From NCBI GenBank assembly GCA_945859605.1, contig OX243816.1, positions 34,396,580-34,460,579 of the forward strand: 64,000 nucleotides of DNA, given 5' to 3'. This document shows positions 23,978 through 35,248 of the stretch, in pieces. This DNA comes from Lumbricus rubellus. Lineage: Eukaryota > Annelida > Clitellata > Crassiclitellata > Lumbricidae. The stretch's first letter is position 1. Every line of letters starts with the position of its first letter. Below the pieces are notes generated by a model, which did no database searches, was not told the DNA's origin, and saw only the letters and a list, made by a program, of their open reading frames with translations. The position numbers and the translations under genes are program-made.

Positions 23978-26489
23978 ATATTATTACTATATAACTTATG
24001 CGTCTGTAACATTCTGTGATCTGTGTCTCATTATGTGATATTCATGATGGTTGTGTATTGTCTGTTTGACCCTGTGATGAAGTAACCCTTCCTGACTTCC
24101 ATTCATTTTCTTTATTTCATCTTAGCTCAGTTCAGCTGATTTTTCAATACTATTCTGATTTTGGGTTCAAAATAAAACCCAAGAAACAATTTCTTAGGTT
24201 TCCATATAAGGGGCTCCATGGGACAAGGTCACAGAGCGTGGGATCAGTTTTGAATTTGATGTCGATAGATCTATGCATATTTTATTAAACAGGTGCATCT
24301 GATACTTCCCCTCTCTCATTTGTCTTCCTATGTCAGCTTGCATTATATTACATCATCGTTTACTAGTGCTGAAACTTTTCTTTGCACTGTACTCTGAATT
24401 CCAAGGTTCAGTGAGGACAGAACCGTTTCCACCATTCTTTTCCATATATGCAGTTGTGAAGGAATCCTGTCCCAGGTCCTTCTGCAACCCTTCAAAGAAT
24501 GAAAGTCATTGCTCGCAATTGCACACTGCTATCTTGGAGCTTGAAGACAAGTCCAGAATGAAGTCAGCACCATTTGGTCACCATTTGGTGATGACAATGA
24601 TGGTGTTGATGATGGTGTTGATGATGGTGATGATGATGACAATGATGGTGATATGATGATAATGGTGGCTATGGTAATGATGATCGTTATGGTGGTGATG
24701 ATCATGGTGGGGTGGTGGGGGGGTTGGTTATGATGATTTTGATGATGGTAATTACGACTGTGGTTGTGACTGTGATGATGATGGTGATTACGATGATGTT
24801 GATGATGGTGGTACTTATGACTATGGTGGTGATTTTAATGGTGATGCAAATTTTGACCACGGTGGTGATTGTGCTGCTGATGATGGTGATGATAGCGACA
24901 GTGAAGGACTGGAAGATAGTTGATAAAATTGTAGCCAAGGGTTTTCTTAGAATAATTCTTGTTGTGTGTGCATCTTTGCTACCACTTTGATTTTGGATGA
25001 ATTTTGTCTTGCTAAGGAGCAGCTCTATCACCTGACGCTATATTGTCTTTACAACAATGGTGCAACTGAATTAGATTCTATTTTGTTCTTTTTCCATTCT
25101 TGAGTTTCGAAAGTTTAATCCAAATCTGTTTGTCAAAATCCAAAGTGATGTTCAGAGATTAGCTTTCCATGCTCTTCAAATTGTTATTGCACAAAAAATG
25201 TTTGATATTTTTATTACATTATCTGATGCCTTTGTCTTGAGAACAGTGGTGCTTCTTGTATGTTAAAAAATGGAAAATGAATACGTGTAAACTGTGGGAG
25301 ATTCTAAATTCATTAGCAACTCATTATAACATGGTCTTTGGTGATGTTATACTTGATATTTCCCCAACACTCTGATTACTTTTTTAGTGCATTTTATTTA
25401 GAACTGTCTGCCAGAGGAAGGCCCAAAATGCCTATAGTTCACAAAATTCTTTTAAAATCACTTTTCGTAGCCTTTTGTACGCTGGGCCTTATCATGGCTC
25501 CGTTTTGGCCTCTAGCAAACTGCTCCTCTGGGCCTAAGATTCAGATTTGTGTGTGTGGACTCTGTGTATGCGAGCAGTGCTGTAAATAAATAAATTCCAT
25601 AATGATCAGACTTCGTGTTTATATGACCAGTGCATATACGAGCAGCTTAGTGTAAACTATTTGCGGCATTGCTCTAAGGTATTTTCATTCATTAAGTAAT
25701 TTGCCAACTGATTTTATTGGAAAGACATTGTTTACATTCTCTATTAACACGAGCATCTCAGACTTTTGCCTGAAGGTGAGTAAAATCCCGCTCCCTACAA
25801 TTTCTGTGATCACTATAATTGAAAGAACTGTAGATTGTATTTTTTATTTCTGAAAATTTCAGGCATTGGCTCCCTAATGACATTTTGCACATGAAAATTT
25901 AATCAACATTTTCTTAGAAACTGCCTACAGAAAATTACTGTAATATTCCTCGTGATGGCATGCACACACACAATGTAATTTCGCTATAGTTGTTGTTATC
26001 TGGAGATTTTTCGCCAGCACCAAAAGAAGACCAGATTCCATTCTGTTTTCACTCAGTGGGCATAGCTTGCATTCCTTTTCAACATAAAAGTCTCACAGAC
26101 TTGCGTGAAATGTGGATGGAAAATATCCGCTCCCAACCGTTTGTATGGCTTGATAACTAGACCACTGTGGTTATTTTGAGAGGCACTGTAGTCAGTATAC
26201 ATTGTATGTATTTATATGTTGAGCGCGCGTGTCGCCATCTAGGGAATAATCGGGTAACGTTTTACCGATGTTGGCTGCCGGTGGCTCCCTCTAGCGAATA
26301 TCGTGTTGCTTACATTCTTGCCATTATAGCAACCGGTTGAATAATATTTCGAAAGAATGTTTCTTAACTACCAGGTAAATAATATTATTTGTTGTGCACT
26401 TCGTACATACCTAACCACAAACACTTGCTTAGTATCTCTGTCATACCTGCATAATATTAAAAAAACTTTATGCCTTACATTGCAATAAA

Positions 26490-26524
<35 letters not shown>

Positions 26525-27275
26525 GTTTATATATTAGGTCGAAGTTGTATCAGAGTGATGTAAAATTGCTGTAATTGTAATCACTAAAATTTTGTGTAAC
26601 ATAATTCAGAGAGAAATTTCTTTCTGCATGACCTTGCAGAAGCATTCAGTTGAGCGGAGTAATTTTCCAGATCTATAGATGGAATTAAGAGAAACGAAGA
26701 AGAAGAAAAAATAACACTGTGCTATATAAATGCCCACGTTCGACCCGCCCTTTGGATGGGTTTCATTTAATAGGCCTGCTACCTATTTGACTGCTTAAGG
26801 AGGTTGCATGGCCATAGGTGTGTAGGGATGGACCATATATTTAACTTGGGAGCTGTTTTCTCATGCCATGGGGTTCATACCAGGTCATCTTGAAAGCCTG
26901 GGACTTAAAAGACGACAGGCAATTATTGCCATTAGGATTGAAGATAACAGATGATGTCTATAGCTTGAAGTGAACAGTGCTATTAGGCAATGATCTGCTG
27001 TAGTAGGCAGGGCAGAGGAGCCACCTCAGAGTGACTGAAATTGTGGTTGGTTTATTACCTTGCCTATATAAAGATGTATGGCAGCCATGATGATGTAATT
27101 ATATTAAAAACAACTAAAAAGAAAATGAGAACAAAGTCACAATATTATTGGACGGCAGGATGAGCAATTTGACTACATGATCCATCATAACCATGTTAGC
27201 AGTTCTAACTTTATAAAACTGGTCAGTAATAATGACGACATTAAAAAGCAGTGCTGATTAATTGTATTTGATTGT
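23644..27275. other. Vgll4 intron 1, left part
   Basis: No coding exon recognised. Holds a partial family-1 SINE (minus, about 23705-23835), an imperfect GAT/GGT tract and an (AT)n run at about 26492-26522. Small ORFs here have no family resemblance. Confidence 0.5.
24590..24900. repeat. Imperfect (GAT/GGT)n tract
   Basis: About 310 bp of degenerate GATGATGGT-like triplets. It gives Met/Val-rich and Ile/Thr-rich pseudo-ORFs on opposite strands. Confidence 0.9.
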
Positions 27276-27577
27276 GATAACAGCATGGGCGCCCGCAGAA
27301 GTTTTTGCAGGAGGGGGCAAAACAATGGTGACTTTAAATTTTTTAGCAAGAGCTTGAAAATGCAAGGCAGAAAATTAAGAACACGGTTTTTTTCACAGAG
27401 GTTTCTATAATGTCAATTTCTCAGTTTCACGTTGTGTATAATTTTGTAACATTAGCGCTTTATTGCGAAGAAATTTGTTAAAAACCAAAAAGTAGTAGTT
27501 ATAAAAATAGGAAATCGATTTTCCAGGGGGGCAAGTGCCCCCTCTTGCCCCTATGTGCGGGCGCCCATGGATAACAG
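27276..27577. mobile_element. hAT-like MITE, 286 bp, with 8-bp target duplication
   Basis: Inverted ends CATGGGCGCCCGCA and TGCGGGCGCCCATG (element 27284-27569). The exact duplication GATAACAG lies at 27276-27283 and 27570-27577. The subterminal words GGGGGCAA and GGGGGGCAAGTGCCCC resemble the related copies at 7098 and 39537. No coding capacity. Confidence 0.9.
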
Positions 27578-27627
27578 TGCTCAACGATAATAATGGAATC
27601 TGCTACTGCATCATTTTAAAGAGTATG

Positions 27628-27789
27628 GTTACATGCAGTGCTTAAAGTGCTGAAAAATAAGTGCCTGGACGCTCCTTACCTTTCCAAGCTGTGCTGCCCA
27701 ATGAGTGGCAGGACGCCGTTCAGTTTTTAAAATAAGTGCATGGACGCCATCCATGACCATCCTGCCACACTTTAAGCCGTGGTTACATG
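27628..27789. mobile_element. hAT-like MITE, 146 bp, with 8-bp target duplication
   Basis: Ends CAGTGCTTAAAGTG and CACTTTAAGCCGTG (element 27636-27781). Exact duplication GTTACATG at 27628-27635 and 27782-27789. The body contains two related AAGTGC.TGGACGC blocks in tandem. A second copy is at 62621-62766 and a decayed one near 7950. Confidence 0.88.
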
Positions 27790-28030
27790 TTGTGTTCTGT
27801 CGGATTTTCATGGAGTGCCTTTTTCCCTCTGGCACTAGACAATGGGATCTCTGGATATTAATCATCTATTGTATAGGAGACCTTGCACATGGGAATAGCT
27901 CCAGTTCTTGTTATGTTTGCTAGCTTACTGACTCTAAGGTTCCAGCTCATCAGTATGCTGGTGGCAAATTCAGTCGTCTGTCCTTTTCCCAGCAACAGAC
28001 TTTATCTACTTGATGGAGATAAGCTGATAA

Positions 28031-28062
28031 GGCCTAAAAAAAATGCTGTGTTTCCGGTAACA
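28031..28062. repeat. Left inverted end of an older element split by the gypsy insertion
   Basis: AAGGCCTAAAAAAAATGCTG followed by TGTTTCCGGTAAC is an imperfect inverted match to GTTACCGGAAACACAACAC plus TTTTTTACGCCTAAG at about 34950-34990. The Ty3/gypsy element sits between these two ends. Confidence 0.6.
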
Positions 28063-28272
28063 GAGCTAAAAAAAATTGGGTAGGTAGGTCGGAAATTTTT
28101 TTATTTTGTAAAATATTTTTTTGCAGTGACTATCCGAAAAAGTATACCCCACTAGTCTTTTTTGCACGCTGAAACAAAGTACGTGTTCTAAGCAAGTATA
28201 AACTGCCTATTTCCCGACTGTCTGCACCTAAAACAGCTCTAGAAACAGTCCTATTAATTTCATTTTGTTGAC

Positions 28273-29437
28273 TGTAACGAGAATAGATACCACACTATGG
28301 CTCGCTAATTAATGGAAACTATTCCCAGATTTCGAATCTGAAATCAGGTTACCAATTTGCATACTATCTGGTAATTTGTCGCAATGTGGGTCAAATGCTC
28401 TAAATGTCAGCCAATCAACAAGACAATGTTTTATATAAAAATAATATTTGAATCATGAATATTAATATATCAACATATATAGTTAATGAATTCTATGTCT
28501 AGGGTAGTGGAAATGTCAGTTTAAATACAAGTCAACTTATTTACTTAAACCAGTGCTGAATAAAATAATTTTGAGGATTATTCCTATTATAATTACCCTC
28601 CCGCGTTGTATGTTCTTGGCTGAAGCTGTAGATCGATACGGCCAATGCTTCTCGTCTTTTCTCCAAGCGCCGTTACCAATGGTTGTAGATGACTCTTTTC
28701 AGTTTCATCGTCGATGCGCTTCACCGTGTTTTTCTGCTCGTAGGTAATTATTCTTCGATGTAGCTGTCTACGAATTGAAGACTATTTGTTCCTTTTCGTA
28801 TTTACCGTTCAATTACCGATCGATATATTTTTTATAGTTTCACTGTCACTTCTCAATGTTGCGAGAAGTAACGCCGGAGTTCTACGAAATCCAATGAAGG
28901 TAGAATTTCAACGTCAATTACTTGTTAGTAATCCGCTATTACAATCTCTCACGTTTTACGAACTTCCAGATTTCTTGTCCATACTTTAGGACACTAAACT
29001 ACCGGCTCCGTTGCTTTAATATCCGATCAAACAAATGTCACGAAATCGTCTAACAACATCTAGCGAATACTCATCGCCAATCAACCACCAACAATCCTCC
29101 TTAGACGGCCATTCCTTCTCGTCTCCCCTTCCGAACCAGCCCCTCTCGTACGCATGCGCAGCAGACGACTCTGATCCCAGCTTTCCATATGTAACCAACG
29201 CCGATCGCCGATCGTTGTAATATTCCGCAATGCTTTCCACTAATTTAATATATTTTGCCCCTAAGCACTGGTTATAGCACTGGTTGATTAATTAAACAGA
29301 ACAATGTAATAATTCTCGCTCGAATTATAAGCTAATCATTAACTAAGGCCTCTCCCTAACTTAACACATGTAATTACTAATCAACAATATATATATCAAA
29401 GTAAGAACGTATGGGTGGGACCAAGGATATCGTTACA
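28273..29437 (-). repeat. 3' LTR of the Ty3/gypsy element
   Basis: 1165 bp, TG...CA bounded, with the 7-bp terminal inverted repeat TGTAACG/CGTTACA. It matches the other LTR apart from one extra A near 28390. Small ORFs repeated in both LTRs are not considered genes. Confidence 0.95.
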
Positions 29438-29451
29438 ACAATCCCCCACAA
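29438..29451 (-). promoter_or_regulatory. Polypurine tract of the Ty3/gypsy element
   Basis: On the minus strand the sequence directly before the 3' LTR reads TGTGGGGGATTGT. This is a short purine-rich tract in the position where plus-strand DNA synthesis is primed in LTR retrotransposons. Confidence 0.6.
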
Positions 29452-29699
29452 ACTAAAATTTGCTTCAAATTTTCCTTTCAATATCCTTATCATAACTACC
29501 CATACTTCTTATAATATTACTATTACTTAGCCATCTATACTAATATTTACACTATCTATAGCTACGCAATTATGCAACATTCTAATCAACATCAACATTT
29601 AACATCTATTATGATATTTCATATTATATCACCTTTACCTTATCTATACTTTTAAATTACATTACATTTACACTGACTCACTTATTAATATTTCTTATT

Positions 29700-30260
29700 C
29701 TACTTACTCTAATCCTCGGCTTAAATAATCAGCCACTACATTGTCACTACCTTTGAGGTATCTAACTCTAAAGCTGTAATTCTTAAGCACTAGGTATCAG
29801 CGCATTACTCTAGCATTTCTTATGCTACAAGTCTTTAAATATTGTAGTCGTTAGTGGTCAGTCTTTACAACAAATTCATGGCCATACAAGTAACGGTTGA
29901 ACTCTTGAATCCCCCAAACCATCGCTAGGCACTCTCTCTCCACCACAGAATAGTTCCTTTCGCTCTCACTAAACTTCTTACTTGCATAAGCTACTGGATG
30001 CATAGTTCCCTCATGATTCTGCCTCAGCACACATCCCATCGCCGTATTAGATGCATCCGTTCTCAAAGTGAATTCCACACCAATCTAGGGTAGCTTCAAT
30101 ATCGGTGTTTCTGGCAGAGCGTTCTTTAACTTCTTAAATGACCTTTCTAATTCCTCATTCCATTCTATTGTGATCTTTGCATTCTTTCTTGTCAACTCTG
30201 TTACTGGTCTCACATCAAATTTGACACTCCTTGGGTCCCAATGTTAACCTGCTATCCTAA
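29700..30260 (-). pseudogene. Remnant of pol (end of RT and RNase H), Ty3/gypsy
   Basis: Read on the minus strand, it starts in the reverse-transcriptase thumb (PVTELTRKNAKITIEW, then FKKLKNALPETPILKLP). It continues into RNase H (LRTDASNTAMGCVLRQ, HPVAYASKKFSE, RNYSVVERECLA, VVKTDH) and ends near GSDNVVADYLSR. In-frame stops interrupt it between LKLP and IGV, right after TDH, and at a usual Trp position (TGA). The polymerase palm with its YxDD motif, and integrase, are missing. The remnant therefore cannot supply replication functions. Confidence 0.9.
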
Positions 30261-30641
30261 CTCTCTTATAATTAGCTTAAAGTTTACTTATTATGTATAT
30301 ATGTCACCATCTTAACGCACGGAATTTATCCATCTGGTTATTCCATCCATGTAGCAACAATAGTAACTTGCCACCTACCTTGGTACTTTTAATATCTCGT
30401 ATTTTTGCTCAATTGACCTATTATTTCTTCTTATTTAACTATTTCTCATTGCTTAACTGTTTTCCTATTTATCTAAGTGACTTATCTTAACATCACACTC
30501 AGACACTGTATTCTAATTAATCTCACCTAATTCTATTTACATTTATTCCTTAATTAAGTATTCTCCACAAGCTACTGTAAATTTCTATTTGCATCACTTC
30601 TCCTCATGTAATGACAGTCTAACCTGTTCATGTCTGACATG

Positions 30642-33332
30642 CTACATGTATCTCTCTTCACCTTCTTGTATAAATTTCAATGTCATGCCCTTTTGTGTTT
30701 CTAGTTCACCCATGTGCTTCTTTCCAAAACTCCGTGCATCTGTATCTCCATAAGAATTCCACTTAACACCTTCTAATGTTTCAACTTCTCCACTGTAGTC
30801 TCTGCCACTTCTCCACTTATCCTCTTTATTGTTAGGGTATGACCATCCTCTGTCATTCCATGACCAATTTTCCTTCTTGTTCACATCATTTCCTGCACTC
30901 CAGTTTCCATTTCCATAACTTCCTCTGCACTTATCTTCCCAGAACTCTCTCTGCATTCTGTCTGACTGTTTCCATTTCCTCATTTCACATGATCTACCCT
31001 GGCCTGCGTCTTTCCTGTTGAATACTCGGGTTACATAATCTGTCCTTTTATTTTCCCAGTCTCTCCTGTCCCAATGACTACCTCTGGCTTCAACTGATTC
31101 CGCCTTACGCTGTCCATAATTCTTACACCGCGGTTCACGCCAATTCCAATTAACTGCCTTACACCTTGCCTTTCCTTGAAAACTCTTATTCACCTGTGTA
31201 TTTTTGAAACTGAACTCACCAAAGCGTCGCTTTGTATTACACGTCTTCACTGTATTATTGTTTCTCTCGACGACCCTTCGTCTCGATCCGCCATCTTCCT
31301 CGACTCGCTGAACTCTTGGATCATACTTTCGCCTCATGCAGTCACCCGTTAATTTCCTTCCCACCGGATTTTCGATCACTTTATATCTATTCTTAGCATA
31401 GCCATTTTTATTCTCAATAACATCGCGGTTGTCTACCAGCGGATGTATTCCCTCGAAGGTTACTCTTTTCTTGTCCGTCCTCCTGACGTCATCAATAGCT
31501 AACTCCTTGCTAGCTCCGCCCCTCGTGACATCACTCTCATAGGTGTTCACTCCAACGTCCTTGACCCTGAATTCATTTATATACTCAATTCTTATCGGTT
31601 TCCTCTCGTATAAACCTGGATTTATTATTAGTTCCTTGACCAAGTTCTCTATCACTAAAGCCTCTGCTTTCCCTTCAAATTCTTCACTCTTAATGTCAAT
31701 TAGAGCGGTTGGATATTTTTCTTTGGTTCCATTAGCAAATCTGCAAACCATTTTGCGTCCGGTTAATTGGTAAGGTTTCTCCAAACCTTTCCTAATAGCA
31801 ACACATGTGGCGCCTGAATCATGTAATGCGTTCACCTTTTCCCCGTTTACTAACACTGAATTCGTATAGGCACTCAGACCTTCCTCTCCTTCAGCTACAA
31901 AGCAAGATATGGTGACTTCATGTTCCACATCTTCCTCTCCTCTATCTTCAACACATTGCATGGTGGCGACAGTATGTGACCTCGCGCCCTGTCCAATTTT
32001 ATCGCATTTGGCTGAATAGTGAAAAGAAGATCCACACTTAAAGCAACCTCCTCTTCGATTTTCTCCACCAGCTTCACTCCGTTTACTGTTCCTAAAATCC
32101 CATTCATTATTGAACCGACCCTTATCCTTGTAACTGTCCTGTTCCTTGACCCTGTTCCGTCCGAGACTACTACTTCGACTTTCACCATTAGACCTATTTC
32201 TTGTGAACTCTCTAGATCGACCATCAGGTTCAGTGTCTCTTTTCTCATGACTGACTGACCACTTCTCGCTAATTTCTCTAGCTTCAACATAATTCTGTGC
32301 TTGTTCCAGCAGTGTTTCTAATTCTAACTTCCCCTTCTCTTTGAGAAAACACCTCATTTCGTCATCACAAGTCACTAAAAACTGGTCACGCAGCACCAGT
32401 GTTTCCAGTCCTTTGTAGTCATTCTTGAATCCCGCCATTGCCAACCATTGCCTCAGATATTGTTTTAATCTCTCAACATACTGAATCACGGTTTCATCCG
32501 TGTCGCGCTTAGACGATCGAAACTTCTTTCTGTAACCATTTTCTGTCAGCTGGAATCGTTTCAACAGCTCTTCCTTCAATTTATTGTAGTCTTGTGCTTG
32601 TTCTACTTCAAGCCTCTCGAAAATTTGCAATGCTTTTCCGTCTAAGGATTTTACTAGGGTTAATGCCCACATTCTCTCTGGAACCTCATATGCCATGCAA
32701 GTTCTCTCAAACCGTAATAGATAGGCATCGAGACAATCTCTGTCTTCCCTAAATACAGGCATCTTCACATTTTTAGCATTATTACTCTGTCCATTGATCT
32801 CCGTACTATAACCATTTCCAATCCGATCGTTCCTATCGCCTTGTCGCCTATCTTGTTCCATTCTTATTTCAAGTTCTTTGAGTTTAATCACTTTCTGATT
32901 GTCTAGTTCAATCCGTTTCAGATTGGCTTCTCGTTCTCGTTCTTCAGAAATCCTCTTCTCCTCTCGTTCTCGTTCTCCAGAAATCCTCTTCTCCTCTCGT
33001 TCTTCAGAAATCCTCTTCTCCTCTCGTTCTCCAGAAATCCTTTTCTCTTCTCGTTCTCGTTCTTCAGAAATCCTCTTCTCCTCTCGTTCTTCAGAAATCC
33101 TTTTGTCTTCTCGTTGTTCATTACGTATCCTTTCAGCTATTTCTTCCTGTCTTCGTTCTCGTTCGCGTTCGGAAATTAACTTTTCTTTCTCGTAATCAGC
33201 TAGTAATTCTGCTTGTTTCAAGGCCTTATTTTCTGCTTGCCTCTCACTGACAAACTCTCTAAGTTCTTGCCCTTCATAACCAAGATCTGATCCAACCTTA
33301 ACCCACTTCGAATATTCTGCGGCCATTCTCAA
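30642..33332 (-). CDS. Gag-protease polyprotein of a Ty3/gypsy retrotransposon
   Basis: An intact 896-codon frame. Residues about 30-165 are a highly charged coiled-coil with repeated EEREEKRIS units. Residues about 190-355 match the SCAN-like capsid domain of animal Ty3/gypsy Gag (LDAYLLRFER, WAL.LVKSLDGKAL). Basic, Ser/Arg-rich residues follow. A zinc knuckle of CX2CX4HX4C form uses C430, C433, H438 and C443. A retropepsin-type protease follows, with active-site triad DSG at 505-507. Gag would package element RNA, and the protease would mature the particle. After the protease comes an unusual tail of about 310 residues, basic and rich in Trp, Arg, Asn and Lys, where reverse transcriptase would normally begin. 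The frame has no stops, unlike the pol remnant downstream. Confidence 0.92.
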   Translation of the reverse strand: MRMAAEYSKWVKVGSDLGYEGQELREFVSERQAENKALKQAELLADYEKEKLISERERERRQEEIAERIRNEQREDKRISEEREEKRISEEREREEKRISGEREEKRISEEREEKRISGEREREEKRISEEREREANLKRIELDNQKVIKLKELEIRMEQDRRQGDRNDRIGNGYSTEINGQSNNAKNVKMPVFREDRDCLDAYLLRFERTCMAYEVPERMWALTLVKSLDGKALQIFERLEVEQAQDYNKLKEELLKRFQLTENGYRKKFRSSKRDTDETVIQYVERLKQYLRQWLAMAGFKNDYKGLETLVLRDQFLVTCDDEMRCFLKEKGKLELETLLEQAQNYVEAREISEKWSVSHEKRDTEPDGRSREFTRNRSNGESRSSSLGRNRVKEQDSYKDKGRFNNEWDFRNSKRSEAGGENRRGGCFKCGSSFHYSAKCDKIGQGARSHTVATMQCVEDRGEEDVEHEVTISCFVAEGEEGLSAYTNSVLVNGEKVNALHDSGATCVAIRKGLEKPYQLTGRKMVCRFANGTKEKYPTALIDIKSEEFEGKAEALVIENLVKELIINPGLYERKPIRIEYINEFRVKDVGVNTYESDVTRGGASKELAIDDVRRTDKKRVTFEGIHPLVDNRDVIENKNGYAKNRYKVIENPVGRKLTGDCMRRKYDPRVQRVEEDGGSRRRVVERNNNTVKTCNTKRRFGEFSFKNTQVNKSFQGKARCKAVNWNWREPRCKNYGQRKAESVEARGSHWDRRDWENKRTDYVTRVFNRKDAGQGRSCEMRKWKQSDRMQREFWEDKCRGSYGNGNWSAGNDVNKKENWSWNDRGWSYPNNKEDKWRSGRDYSGEVETLEGVKWNSYGDTDARSFGKKHMGELETQKGMTLKFIQEGEERYM

Positions 33333-33609
33333 AAGCCCAATTATTTTATAGGCTGATTGGCGCTATAACAATTTCTAAGACACTATTTAAGTTTCGGCGG
33401 TAAATGACTTTTACCTTAGACCTGACCTCTTTATCAACCAATAACAGTCAGTGTACTCAAATCAAAACGACGTCACGCCTAATTAGTATTCAAACAGCAC
33501 GCTGAACGCCGATGCACGTAAGTGAATTAATTGCTATCGTAATTAAACTTCACAATATAATAGCTCTTAAATCTTTTAGATTAACACCCTAAAATTGTTC
33601 TAGATCCTT

Positions 33610-33628
33610 CGGACGATGCCCCCAGTTT
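33610..33628 (-). promoter_or_regulatory. Primer-binding site of the Ty3/gypsy element
   Basis: Next to the 5' LTR the minus strand reads AAAC then TGGGGGCATCGTCCG. It resembles the tRNA-Pro-type primer site TGGGGGCTCGTCCG with one inserted base, starting a few bases after the LTR end. The tRNA assignment is a suggestion. Confidence 0.55.
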
Positions 33629-34792
33629 TGTAACGAGAATAGATACCACACTATGGCTCGCTAATTAATGGAAACTATTCCCAGATTTCGAATCTGAAAT
33701 CAGGTTACCAATTTGCATACTATCTGGTAATTTGTCGCAATGTGGGTCAATGCTCTAAATGTCAGCCAATCAACAAGACAATGTTTTATATAAAAATAAT
33801 ATTTGAATCATGAATATTAATATATCAACATATATAGTTAATGAATTCTATGTCTAGGGTAGTGGAAATGTCAGTTTAAATACAAGTCAACTTATTTACT
33901 TAAACCAGTGCTGAATAAAATAATTTTGAGGATTATTCCTATTATAATTACCCTCCCGCGTTGTATGTTCTTGGCTGAAGCTGTAGATCGATACGGCCAA
34001 TGCTTCTCGTCTTTTCTCCAAGCGCCGTTACCAATGGTTGTAGATGACTCTTTTCAGTTTCATCGTCGATGCGCTTCACCGTGTTTTTCTGCTCGTAGGT
34101 AATTATTCTTCGATGTAGCTGTCTACGAATTGAAGACTATTTGTTCCTTTTCGTATTTACCGTTCAATTACCGATCGATATATTTTTTATAGTTTCACTG
34201 TCACTTCTCAATGTTGCGAGAAGTAACGCCGGAGTTCTACGAAATCCAATGAAGGTAGAATTTCAACGTCAATTACTTGTTAGTAATCCGCTATTACAAT
34301 CTCTCACGTTTTACGAACTTCCAGATTTCTTGTCCATACTTTAGGACACTAAACTACCGGCTCCGTTGCTTTAATATCCGATCAAACAAATGTCACGAAA
34401 TCGTCTAACAACATCTAGCGAATACTCATCGCCAATCAACCACCAACAATCCTCCTTAGACGGCCATTCCTTCTCGTCTCCCCTTCCGAACCAGCCCCTC
34501 TCGTACGCATGCGCAGCAGACGACTCTGATCCCAGCTTTCCATATGTAACCAACGCCGATCGCCGATCGTTGTAATATTCCGCAATGCTTTCCACTAATT
34601 TAATATATTTTGCCCCTAAGCACTGGTTATAGCACTGGTTGATTAATTAAACAGAACAATGTAATAATTCTCGCTCGAATTATAAGCTAATCATTAACTA
34701 AGGCCTCTCCCTAACTTAACACATGTAATTACTAATCAACAATATATATATCAAAGTAAGAACGTATGGGTGGGACCAAGGATATCGTTACA
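33629..34792 (-). repeat. 5' LTR of the Ty3/gypsy element
   Basis: 1164 bp, the same as 28273-29437 except for one base missing from an A run near 33749. As the upstream LTR it would carry the element promoter. No clear TATA box was singled out. Confidence 0.95.
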
Positions 34793-34814
34793 TTGACGTC
34801 TCTTATGTTATGTC

Positions 34815-34990
34815 AATACAAATGTTAAAAAAAAAATTTGAAAAAAAATTTAAATTTTTTTTGGAAAAAAAATTTTTTTTTTGAAAAATTTTTTTTTAAT
34901 AAATAAAAAAAAAAATTTTTGGGGTCGCGGCCGTAAAAATGGGTCGGTCGCGTTACCGGAAACACAACACTTTTTTACGCCTAAGGGGAT
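34815..34990. repeat. A/T homopolymer block and right inverted end of the older element
   Basis: Alternating runs of 8-11 A and T (34828-34917), able to pair with one another. Then GGGTCGGTCGCG and GTTACCGGAAACACAACAC, which mirror the left end at 28031-28062. Together they are the two halves of one older insertion that the Ty3/gypsy element entered. Confidence 0.6.
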
Positions 34991-35248
34991 AATGCTTCAG
35001 GCGTCGGAGGCGCCTGTAGCCGAAATTTCGTCCAACCGCTCATCTGCATGTATTGATTAGTTTACTTGCTAACAGATTTCCAAAACTTTAGCGCACTTGC
35101 CTGATCTGCCACATCGCTTTCCTGGTATCTGCTTTTCGACTACTGCATGGAGAGACCTTGGACCAGGGATGGGATGGACTTTCTTGGAGTACGTGAGGAA
35201 TGTATTTTGAATGTCATTTTGCCATCTGCATCTGATTTGCAATATATG

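Larger units (their letters stand above)
28273..34792 (-). mobile_element. Ty3/gypsy LTR retrotransposon, recent, pol-defective
   Basis: A complete LTR-to-LTR insertion of about 6.5 kb read on the minus strand, flanked by the 5-bp target duplication TTGAC at 28268-28272 and 34793-34797. The LTRs (28273-29437 and 33629-34792) begin TGTAACG and end CGTTACA. The only difference I found between them is one A in a run. A primer-binding site, a polypurine tract and an 896-codon gag-protease frame are present. The internal region is only 4.19 kb, and most of reverse transcriptase and all of integrase are gone. This is an endogenous non-autonomous element in antisense inside Vgll4 intron 1. Confidence 0.93.

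Noticed and set aside
28553..29240. Small ORFs repeated identically at 33908-34595
   Set aside because: They lie in the two LTRs of the Ty3/gypsy element, where coding sequence is not expected, and show no domain.
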